In this document: positions 1 to 4,714 of the stretch, one piece after another | Layout: each line of letters opens with the position of its first letter | How positions within the stretch are numbered: the first letter of the stretch is position 1 | Assembly: GCA_027622355.1 (NCBI GenBank) | Contig: JAQBZT010000069.1 | Span: forward strand, 1-10,543 | DNA from: a bacterium | GTDB lineage: Bacteria; UBA8248 | DNA length: 10,543 bases | Direction of reading: 5' to 3' | The notes under the pieces: generated by a model | Seen by the model: only the letters and a program-made list of their open reading frames with translations | Told to the model about the DNA's origin: nothing | Database searches by the model: none | Made by a program: the position numbers and the translations under genes

Positions 1-5
1 AAAAC

Positions 6-380
6 ATGCTCGAGGGGATGCACCACATTTCGGTGGCGGTGGACGATCTGGAAGAGGCCCGGGATTTTTACGCGGGTCTTCTGGAACTCGCCGAGATCGA
101 GCGGCCCCCGTTACCGAATCCGGGCTACTGGTTCCAGGCCGGCGCCTGCCAGCTGCATTTGACCGAACGCCCGCCCGAGGCGCGCGGGGGAGTGGTTCCG
201 GGTACTGGCGCGGGCGAAACGCATTTCGCGTTTGCGGCGAAGGACGTCGAACCTGTGAAAAGGCGACTTGAGACGGCCGGTGTCGAAGTGCGCGATGGGA
301 TCAATTCCGCAATCGGCCTGCGCCAGCTGTTTTTCCGGGACCCTTCCCGCAACTTGGTCGAGGTGTTCGGCAACTTCTGA
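6..380 (+). CDS. VOC-family (glyoxalase/dioxygenase fold) protein
   Basis: This encodes a 124-residue single-domain protein of the vicinal oxygen chelate fold, a family of metal-dependent enzymes that includes glyoxalase I, FosA and extradiol dioxygenases. Two beta-alpha-beta-beta-beta modules can be traced: HHISVAVDDLEEARDFYAGLL at residues 6-26 and THFAFAAKDVEPVKRRLETAG at 72-92. The usual metal ligands are present as His6/His7, His73 and Glu119 (in NLVEVFGNF), the same His-His-Glu pattern as FosA. Nothing in the sequence fixes the substrate, so a resistance role should not be assumed. The ATG at 6 is so close to the window edge that its ribosome-binding site cannot be judged. An alternative ATG at 18 would begin at MHHIS, but VOC proteins commonly start M-x-x-G-x-H-H, which favours 6. 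A possible weak terminator overlaps the stop codon, and a NUDIX gene follows after 22 bases. Confidence 0.85.
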   Translation: MLEGMHHISVAVDDLEEARDFYAGLLELAEIERPPLPNPGYWFQAGACQLHLTERPPEARGGVVPGTGAGETHFAFAAKDVEPVKRRLETAGVEVRDGINSAIGLRQLFFRDPSRNLVEVFGNF

Positions 381-388
381 CTTTTTTT
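357..388 (+). terminator. Possible weak intrinsic terminator at the end of the VOC gene
   Basis: An imperfect hairpin (GTC-GAGGT-G, loop TTCGG, C-A-ACTTC-T-GAC) with two single-base bulges spans 357-381. Seven T residues follow at 382-388. The stem overlaps the VOC stop codon. The bulges and a G-T pair make it weak, so the NUDIX gene may still be co-transcribed. Confidence 0.35.
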
Positions 389-402
389 GCATCGGTACAA
401 CC

Positions 403-924
403 ATGAGCGAGCGGTTATTCCACCAAGTGGCCATTGTTCCCTGGCGGGAGGGAGTGAAGGGGCCCGACATTCTCCTTGTCTCGACCCGCGAGGGCGCCGA
501 GGTTGGGGAGGAGCGGTGGGTGCTTCCGCAGGGAGGTATCGAGCCGGGCCAGACGCCGGTACAGGCGGCGGCGGAGGAGGCCTGGGAGGAGGCGGGCGTC
601 GAGGGGATGGTCGAGCCGGTATCCTTCACAGGGTTCGATTATGAAATCGGGGCGGGGAGATGCCGGGTGGCGGTTCACCGCCTGCAGGTCCGGAAGGAAG
701 CGCCGAGCTGGCCGGAAAAGGACAAAGGGGTCGGAAGTGGCTGCCGCACGCCCAGGCGGTGGAGGCCATATCCGGCGAGGTGCTCCGGGGGGTTCTTTCC
801 CGCTTTTGATCTGCGGATGCGGTTGAAATACATGGATTTTCGTGGATCGCTCCGCGGAGCGGTTCCCTGGCGCGGTCGGTCGTATTATGGTGCACTCATT
901 GCATTCATGACTTTGGGCTCATGA
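403..924 (+). CDS. NUDIX hydrolase, C-terminus frameshifted
   Basis: This is a NUDIX pyrophosphohydrolase, which cleaves nucleoside-diphosphate-linked or polyphosphate substrates with Mg2+. The closest general resemblance is to small NUDIX proteins of the diphosphoinositol-polyphosphate/Ap4A type (RWVLPQGGIEPGQTP at residues 38-52). The Nudix box runs from Gly44 to Val66 and ends EEAWEEAGV. The metal-binding glutamates Glu59, Glu62 and Glu63 are present. The usual first Glu is Gln50, and the usual Arg before the catalytic Glu is Glu58. After about Asp107-Lys108 the frame turns into basic, low-complexity sequence and runs on to 924, inside a tandem repeat. A proper NUDIX ending (RKWLPHAQAVEAISGEVL and RGVLSRF) sits in another frame and stops at 809. 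The original gene was therefore probably 403-809, about 135 residues, and one base has been lost. No good Shine-Dalgarno sequence precedes the ATG. It is either a true pseudogene or an assembly indel. Confidence 0.8.
   Translation: MSERLFHQVAIVPWREGVKGPDILLVSTREGAEVGEERWVLPQGGIEPGQTPVQAAAEEAWEEAGVEGMVEPVSFTGFDYEIGAGRCRVAVHRLQVRKEAPSWPEKDKGVGSGCRTPRRWRPYPARCSGGFFPAFDLRMRLKYMDFRGSLRGAVPWRGRSYYGALIAFMTLGS
724..809 (+). other. Out-of-frame original C-terminus of the NUDIX gene
   Basis: Read from the codon AGG at 726, this stretch encodes R-G-RKWLPHAQAVEAISGEVL-RGVLSRF and a TGA at 807-809. That is the expected closing strand and helix of a small NUDIX domain. The frame is one base off the upstream reading. 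Adding one base in the AAAGGGG run at 724-730 joins the two halves, for example as D-K-G-G-R-K-W. The motif is not a standard X-XXY-YYZ slippery heptamer in the upstream frame, so programmed frameshifting is unlikely. Confidence 0.75.
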
Positions 925-948
925 CTTTGGGCTGGTATGACTTCGGGT
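905..948 (+). repeat. 14-bp tandem repeat, two exact copies plus a degenerate third
   Basis: TCATGACTTTGGGC occurs at 905-918 and again at 919-932. A degenerate copy, ATGACTTCGGGT, follows at 937-948. Further diverged matches to the ATGAC(C/T)T core occur at 988-999 (ATGACCTGATTT) and 1018-1029 (ATGATCTGATAA). It is either simple slippage or a row of decayed binding sites. Confidence 0.75.
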
Positions 949-1105
949 AGGGGCGGGTGGGAGAATCACCGCATCCGAGGGGATGGTATGACCTGATTTC
1001 CTGTTTTCTGGGGCGGCATGATCTGATAAAAGAGCCGTTTTTTTTACCCAAATGTGGTATGGTTAAGCATACATCGGGAAACATAGCGGTCTTTTACGGG
1101 TTAGG

Positions 1106-1111
1106 TATAAA
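1106..1111 (+). promoter_or_regulatory. Candidate -10 box upstream of the cytochrome gene
   Basis: TATAAA matches the sigma70 -10 consensus at 5 of 6 positions. No convincing -35 lies 16-18 bases upstream. The predicted start point, near 1118, would fall inside the hairpin at 1114-1135. Support is therefore weak. Confidence 0.25.
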
Positions 1112-1113
1112 GC

Positions 1114-1148
1114 GAGACCATATGGGTTTGGTCTCATTTTGTTTTTAC
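1114..1148 (+). terminator. Terminator-like hairpin with U-rich tail in the cytochrome leader
   Basis: A perfect 7-bp stem is formed by GAGACCA (1114-1120) and TGGTCTC (1129-1135), with an 8-base loop. It is followed by ATTTTGTTTTTAC. It could end transcription coming from the NUDIX side, act as an attenuator for the cytochrome gene, or stabilise a 5' end. The sequence alone does not decide between these. Confidence 0.45.
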
Positions 1149-1192
1149 AGTGATAAGTTTGGGATCGCACACATAGAGAGGAGCAAAAACGA

Positions 1193-1702
1193 ATGAAAAT
1201 TGCGCGTTGGACCTCATGGGGCGTTGTTCTTTTGCTTGCCGTGGCTGTGGCGGGATGCACCGGCGGCGGGGTCTTTGATGAGCTTTCCGGGGTCGTGGGG
1301 GCCAAAAGCGAGACCGTCCTGGCACGGAAGAAGCTGATGAAGAAGCAGGGTGGTCTGATGAAGCAGATCGTCACGGCGTCCAAGGGCGAGGGCTATGCGG
1401 CGTTCTCGCTGTTGCGGAGCGGCGCGATGGACATGGCCGCCGCGGCGAAGAAGATTCCCGGCGCCTTCGCGAAAGAGGATCTGACCCCTCCGACGACCGC
1501 CCTGGCCAAGATTTGGACCGAGAAGAGCACGTTCGATCAGGGGGCCGCAAATCTCGCCTTCTCGGCGCAGATTCTCCTCACTGCGGTCGAGAACAACGAC
1601 AAGGCCGGCATCGCCAACGCCGTGAAGACGGTGGGCGCCAACTGCGGAAAATGCCACAAGGCGTACCGGGTGCCGCCGAAGAAGAAGATGATGAAGAAGT
1701 AG
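1193..1702 (+). CDS. Class II c-type cytochrome lipoprotein (c'/c-556 type)
   Basis: This is a 169-residue haem protein expected on the outer face of a membrane. Residues 1-22 form a lipoprotein signal peptide with lipobox VAG-Cys22. Residues 23-26 (TGGG) lack an inner-membrane-retention Asp. The mature part reads as the four-helix bundle of class II cytochromes. The single haem site is CGKCH (Cys151, Cys154, His155) near the C-terminus, as the family requires. The first helix carries Arg45-Lys-Lys-Leu-Met49, and Met49 is a candidate sixth ligand as in c-556 proteins. Electron transfer or small-ligand (NO/CO) binding is the usual family role; the partner is unknown. The tail is unusually basic (PPKKKMMKK). 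The start is supported by AGAGGAG at 1177-1183, nine bases before the ATG. The gene is monocistronic by its flanks: a hairpin lies upstream and a strong terminator (1724-1762) downstream. Confidence 0.9.
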   Translation: MKIARWTSWGVVLLLAVAVAGCTGGGVFDELSGVVGAKSETVLARKKLMKKQGGLMKQIVTASKGEGYAAFSLLRSGAMDMAAAAKKIPGAFAKEDLTPPTTALAKIWTEKSTFDQGAANLAFSAQILLTAVENNDKAGIANAVKTVGANCGKCHKAYRVPPKKKMMKK

Positions 1703-1723
1703 TTTCGCCGCAAGGACTTTCTG

Positions 1724-1762
1724 AAAGTGCCCCGGCCATCTCGGCCGGGGCACTTTTTTTTT
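1724..1762 (+). terminator. Strong intrinsic terminator of the cytochrome gene
   Basis: The arms AAAGTGCCCCGGCC (1724-1737) and GGCCGGGGCACTTT (1743-1756) pair perfectly around the loop ATCTC. Nine T residues run from 1754 to 1762. The core at 1729-1752 recurs exactly at 2183-2206. Confidence 0.95.
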
Positions 1763-1881
1763 GTGGACGCCCGGGCGGGATTAATCTTCTCCTTTTCGGT
1801 GTTTTAGGGGGTGACAGCAGTTTTACCACTTTTTTCCAGTGGTGAAGGGTGCGGACTTTGCCCATATGGGGAGATGTCCAA

Positions 1882-2157
1882 ATGATGTGCGCGAGAAAAA
1901 TGTTCCGTTCGACAAGCTTTTTGGCCGTGATCGCGGCCTCGGGTCTGCTCGCCGGGTGCGCGACTTCCGGCCCGAGCCTCGTCCATCAGACCGGCAAGAA
2001 ACTGCCCGGCGCCAGCCCTTTTCAGCACGGCGCCCGTATCACCCAGGAAGGCTCGATGAGCACGATGGGTGACCTCAAGGCGCTTCGCGGCAAGCACGCC
2101 AAGGGTCTGCAGTGGACCTCGGCGGATGAGGCCTTCCGGGCGGCGTTTGGTTTTTAG
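1882..2157 (+). CDS. Small lipoprotein of unknown function
   Basis: This encodes a 91-residue protein with a signal peptide ending in the lipobox LLAG-Cys26, so it is expected to be lipid-anchored after processing by signal peptidase II (the lspA product is also encoded in this window). The mature part is only about 66 residues: CATSGPSLVHQTGKK, then a Gly/Ser/Met-rich middle and a short amphipathic end (SADEAFRAAFGF). I do not recognise a domain. It has no CxxCH and no second Cys after the lipobox. I chose ATG 1882 because GGGGAG at 1868-1873 lies eight bases upstream. ATG 1885 is also possible, and the longer frame from 1849 would put charged sequence ahead of the signal peptide without an obvious ribosome-binding site. 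It follows the cytochrome gene but is separated from it by a strong terminator, so it needs its own promoter, which I could not identify with confidence. Confidence 0.75.
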   Translation: MMCARKMFRSTSFLAVIAASGLLAGCATSGPSLVHQTGKKLPGASPFQHGARITQEGSMSTMGDLKALRGKHAKGLQWTSADEAFRAAFGF

Positions 2158-2182
2158 GAGCAAAGCGCAGTCCACGATACGC

Positions 2183-2213
2183 GCCCCGGCCATCTCGGCC
2201 GGGGCATTTTTTT
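2183..2213 (+). terminator. Strong intrinsic terminator of the small lipoprotein gene
   Basis: GCCCCGGCC (2183-2191) pairs with GGCCGGGGC (2197-2205) around the loop ATCTC. Seven T residues follow (2207-2213). The 24-base core is identical to that of the terminator at 1724-1762, while the flanks differ. Confidence 0.93.
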
Positions 2214-2238
2214 GAAGAATAATCGCCGTTTTCTCTTC

Positions 2239-2267
2239 TTGACAAGAATCCAACCCCGCCGGAAGAT
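2239..2267 (+). promoter_or_regulatory. Possible promoter for the TPR gene
   Basis: A perfect -35 hexamer TTGACA lies at 2239-2244, shortly after the preceding terminator. At 17-base spacing the -10 would be GAAGAT (2262-2267), a poor match with 3 of 6 consensus positions. The position fits, but the -10 weakens the call. Confidence 0.3.
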
Positions 2268-2323
2268 TGAATGCCGTGCCGTGCGGGGGGCTTCGGTGCC
2301 CGTGCGCTTATGGAGAAAATGTG

Positions 2324-2860
2324 ATGCGCGAGGAATTTCCGGACATCTCCTTTGAAGACAAATACGCCGAGGAAGCGCGCCTGAATCCGGAGCTTCGCCG
2401 CGCCATTCGGCTGATGGAGCAGGCGGCCAAAGCCCACAAGGGCAAGGACATCGAGAAAGCGATTGAGCTTTATCGGGAGTCGATCGCTTTTTACCCCACC
2501 GCCGACGCCCACACCTACCTCGGCTGGATGTACAGCTTTCAGGAAAGATACGAGGAGGCGATCGAAGAGTGCCACCAGGCCATCGAGACGGACGATGAGT
2601 TCGGAAATCCCTACAACGACATCGGCTCCTACCTCATCAAGCTGGACGAGGAGGACGCGGCCCTCGAGTGGTTCCAGAAAGCCAAAACCGCTCCCCGCTA
2701 CACACCCCGTCATTTCCCTTACATGAACCTGGGGCGCCTCTACCTGAAGCGGAAAAAGTATGGCAAGGCGCTCGGCGAATTTTACAGAGCTGTCCAGCTC
2801 GCGCCGGAGGAGCAAGTGCTCCGCAACCAGGTCCGCGACCTGGTGGGCCTCCTGAACTGA
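2324..2860 (+). CDS. Tetratricopeptide repeat protein
   Basis: This is a 178-residue soluble protein made almost entirely of TPR helical hairpins, which usually serve protein-protein contacts. Four consecutive repeats can be read: about 27-59 (KGKDIEKAIELYRESIAFYP), 60-93 (AHTYLGWMYSFQERYEEAIE), 94-127 (NPYNDIGSYLIKLDEEDAAL) and 131-164 (PYMNLGRLYLKRKKYGKALG). The typical small-to-large residue pattern and the ending proline are present. There is no signal peptide or membrane segment, so it is likely cytoplasmic. The start at ATG 2324 is supported by GGAG at 2312-2315, eight bases upstream. GTG 2321 is also possible. A longer frame from TTG 2267 adds a Cys/Gly-rich leader unlike a TPR protein and is rejected. 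It stands alone between terminators. Its partner is unknown. Confidence 0.88.
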   Translation: MREEFPDISFEDKYAEEARLNPELRRAIRLMEQAAKAHKGKDIEKAIELYRESIAFYPTADAHTYLGWMYSFQERYEEAIEECHQAIETDDEFGNPYNDIGSYLIKLDEEDAALEWFQKAKTAPRYTPRHFPYMNLGRLYLKRKKYGKALGEFYRAVQLAPEEQVLRNQVRDLVGLLN

Positions 2861-2885
2861 CCGGGTTCTTGCTCTTGCCCCTCCG

Positions 2886-2914
2886 TTGACCCCTTTCGCT
2901 CAAATCCTTAGACT
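2886..2914 (+). promoter_or_regulatory. Sigma70-like promoter for the protease-trpS-ileS-lspA-rluD operon
   Basis: TTGACC (2886-2891) and TAGACT (2909-2914) are separated by exactly 17 bases. They match the consensus at 5/6 and 4/6 positions. The predicted start is near 2920-2922, directly before the hairpin at 2926-2948 and about 70 bases before the protease start codon. Confidence 0.5.
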
Positions 2915-2925
2915 CAGCCCGTGCC

Positions 2926-2948
2926 GCGGGGAGTGCCCCGCTTTTTTT
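2926..2948 (+). terminator. Terminator-like hairpin between the TPR gene and the operon
   Basis: GCGGGG (2926-2931) pairs with CCCCGC (2936-2941) around a 4-base loop, followed by seven T residues (2942-2948). It fits an intrinsic terminator for the TPR gene. It also lies just downstream of the best promoter for the next operon, so it may act on that transcript too. Confidence 0.7.
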
Positions 2949-2992
2949 CCGCCGGTTTTCGCTGTTTTTCGGGGCGATTGAAAAGGATCCTC

Positions 2993-3664
2993 TTGTTTTC
3001 CTCCGACTATCTCCAGCAACTGGCCATCGCGATTCCGGCCATCCTCCTGGCGCTGACCTTTCATGAGGTGGCCCATGGGTGGATTGCCGACAAGCTGGGG
3101 GACCCCACCGCCCGGCTGATGGGAAGGCTCAGCCTCAACCCCATTGTCCATCTTGACATGATGGGGACGCTGGCTTTCGTAATTTCGATGGCGGCAGGCG
3201 TCGGGTTCGGCTGGGCGAAGCCGGTGCCGGTCGATCCGCGCCATTTTCAGCACCCGCGCCGCGATATGATGTGGGTGGCGCTCGCGGGGCCGGTGACGAA
3301 TTTCCTGCTCGCTATCGTGAGCGGGCTGATCTTAATACTGATGCGGCGGTTCGGGCTTGATGCCGGAACGATCAGTTATCCGCTCTCGCTCATGTTGCAG
3401 ATGGGTTTCGTGGTGAACACGGCGCTGGCGGCTTTCAACCTGATTCCGATTCTGCCTTTTGACGGCGGGCGCATTCTCAACGGGCTGCTTCCGCCGCGGC
3501 TGTCCTGGCAGTATAGTCAGCTGGAGCCGTACGGATTTTTCATCGTTCTGGGGCTGATCCTGGTGGGCGGTCTCCGCTGGATCATGGGGCCGATCTACCT
3601 CACACTCCGGTCGGCGGAGTTGGCCATCATCCGGAATATTCTGAGCCTTCCCGGGCTTTCCTGA
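2993..3664 (+). CDS. Site-2 protease family (peptidase M50) membrane metalloprotease
   Basis: This is a 223-residue intramembrane zinc protease of the M50 family, in the small form without a PDZ domain. The zinc motif HEVAH is at residues 24-28 inside the first hydrophobic segment, and the third ligand lies in PFDGGR (Asp157). The family features GDPTARLMGRLSLNP, the Pro-rich AKPVPVDPRHF stretch and the AGPVTN motif are all visible. About five or six membrane segments are predicted. Substrates for this subfamily are generally unknown; related proteins cut membrane-bound regulators. I place the start at TTG 2993, with AAGGA five bases upstream, giving MFSSDYLQQ. A longer GTG frame from 2921 would begin inside the terminator hairpin, so it is unlikely. 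TTG 2978 is a second option. trpS follows after 26 bases, probably in one operon. Confidence 0.9.
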   Translation: MFSSDYLQQLAIAIPAILLALTFHEVAHGWIADKLGDPTARLMGRLSLNPIVHLDMMGTLAFVISMAAGVGFGWAKPVPVDPRHFQHPRRDMMWVALAGPVTNFLLAIVSGLILILMRRFGLDAGTISYPLSLMLQMGFVVNTALAAFNLIPILPFDGGRILNGLLPPRLSWQYSQLEPYGFFIVLGLILVGGLRWIMGPIYLTLRSAELAIIRNILSLPGLS

Positions 3665-3690
3665 GCGGGAGAAGGTGGGGCGCGGAGGTT

Positions 3691-4701
3691 GTGAACGGCA
3701 TCGGAAAGAAGAAAATCCGGTTTCTCTCGGGCGTCCAGCCCTCGGGAAAGCTTCACCTGGGGAACTACTTCGGCGCGCTGCGCCAGCACATCGCCCTCCA
3801 GGACGAGGGCGAGGCCTACTACTTCATCGCCAACTACCATGCGATGACCACCGTTCAGGATCGGAAGCTCTTGGCCGAGCGGACGCACGATGTGGCCCTC
3901 GATTACCTCGCCCTGGGCCTCGATCCGGGAAAGGCCGTCTTTTTCCGCCAGTCGGATGTGCCCGAGGTGGTGGAGCTGGCCTGGATGCTCGGCACGGTGA
4001 CGGGGAAGGGGCTGCTCGATCGGGCGACGAGCTACAAGGACAAGGTCCAGCGGGGCATCGCCCCCTCGGTGGGTCTTTATTACTATCCCGTCCTTATGGC
4101 GGCCGACATTCTCATCTACCGCTCGAACGTGGTGCCGGTGGGCGAGGATCAGATCCAGCACATCGAGATGACGCGCGACATGGCCCAGGCGTTCAATGGC
4201 ATGTATGGGGAGATTTTCCCGATCCCCGACCATCGGCTCGACGCCGGCGCCAAGGTGCCCGGCATCGACGGGCAGAAGATGAGCAAGAGCTACGACAACA
4301 CCATCGAGATATTCCAGGAGGGGAAGGCGCTCCGGAAAAGGGTGATGTCCGTCGTGACCGACTCCACCCCGCTGGAAGACCCGAAGGATCCCGAAAAGTG
4401 CAACGTCATCGCGCTGTATCAACTGATGGCGAGCGAGGCCGAGGTCGCGGAGATGAAGGCGCGCTACCGCGCGGGCGGTTTCGGATACGGGGATGCGAAG
4501 AAGGCGCTCATCGAGAAGATTGACGCCCATTTTGGCCCATTTCGCGAAGAGCGCAAGCGTCTGGCGGCCGATCCGGGATTTGTGGAAAAGGTGCTGACAG
4601 AGGGCGGGGCACGCGCCCGCGCCGAGGCGGGGAAGACCATGCGGCTGGTCCGCGAGGCGGTGGGGATACCCTCCCGGTCCGTGGACGCCGCCGGAGCGTA
4701 A
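3691..4701 (+). CDS. trpS: Tryptophanyl-tRNA synthetase
   Basis: This class Ic synthetase charges tRNA-Trp in the cytoplasm. It is 336 residues, the usual length for bacterial TrpRS. The HIGH-equivalent signature is PSGKLHLGN at residues 17-25, and the KMSKS loop is KMSKS at 196-200. Other family landmarks are SVGLYYYPVLMAADIL and VGEDQIQHIEMTRDMA, which line the tryptophan and ATP pocket. The start is GTG 3691; no other usable in-frame start lies between the upstream stop and the first conserved strand. GGAGG at 3684-3688 is only two bases away, an unusually short spacing. It sits 26 bases after the protease gene and 13 before ileS (7 if ileS starts at the ATG). There is no room for a T-box or a trp leader, so control is probably at the operon promoter. 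Confidence 0.97.
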   Translation: MNGIGKKKIRFLSGVQPSGKLHLGNYFGALRQHIALQDEGEAYYFIANYHAMTTVQDRKLLAERTHDVALDYLALGLDPGKAVFFRQSDVPEVVELAWMLGTVTGKGLLDRATSYKDKVQRGIAPSVGLYYYPVLMAADILIYRSNVVPVGEDQIQHIEMTRDMAQAFNGMYGEIFPIPDHRLDAGAKVPGIDGQKMSKSYDNTIEIFQEGKALRKRVMSVVTDSTPLEDPKDPEKCNVIALYQLMASEAEVAEMKARYRAGGFGYGDAKKALIEKIDAHFGPFREERKRLAADPGFVEKVLTEGGARARAEAGKTMRLVREAVGIPSRSVDAAGA

Positions 4702-4714
4702 AAAAGGGATGACG

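Larger units (their letters stand above)
810..1192 (+). other. Gene-poor region with degenerate repeats and upstream signals
   Basis: I see no credible gene here once the NUDIX gene is taken to end at 809. It holds a 14-base palindrome (CGCTCCGCGGAGCG, 848-861), tandem copies of TCATGACTTTGGGC (905-932), and three copies of TGGTATG (933-939, 984-990, 1055-1061). There is also a T8 run after a short stem (1014-1045), a TATAAA box (1106-1111) and a strong hairpin (1114-1135). Composition becomes clearly AT-richer from about 1000 onward, as expected for the control region of the cytochrome gene that follows. An open frame beginning with GTG at 957 has no recognisable protein features and overlaps the next gene's start. 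Confidence 0.6.

Noticed and set aside
724..730. Programmed -1 frameshifting in the NUDIX gene
   Set aside because: The run is C-AAA-GGG-G in the reading frame and does not form an X-XXY-YYZ slippery site. I see no downstream stimulatory stem of note.
957..1196. 79-codon open frame before the cytochrome gene
   Set aside because: It has a GTG start without a ribosome-binding site and no domain, and it runs through repeats and the leader hairpin.
1825..1843. Hairpin ACCACT / AGTGGT upstream of the small lipoprotein gene
   Set aside because: The stem is short, with no T tract in either useful direction and no link to a start site. It is too weak to call.
3665..3690. Possible T-box or tryptophan leader before trpS
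   Set aside because: Only 26 bases separate the genes, so neither a T-box nor a leader peptide could fit.
3675..4523. Second + strand frame within trpS
   Set aside because: It is a low-complexity Arg/Gly frame inside a complete TrpRS gene.
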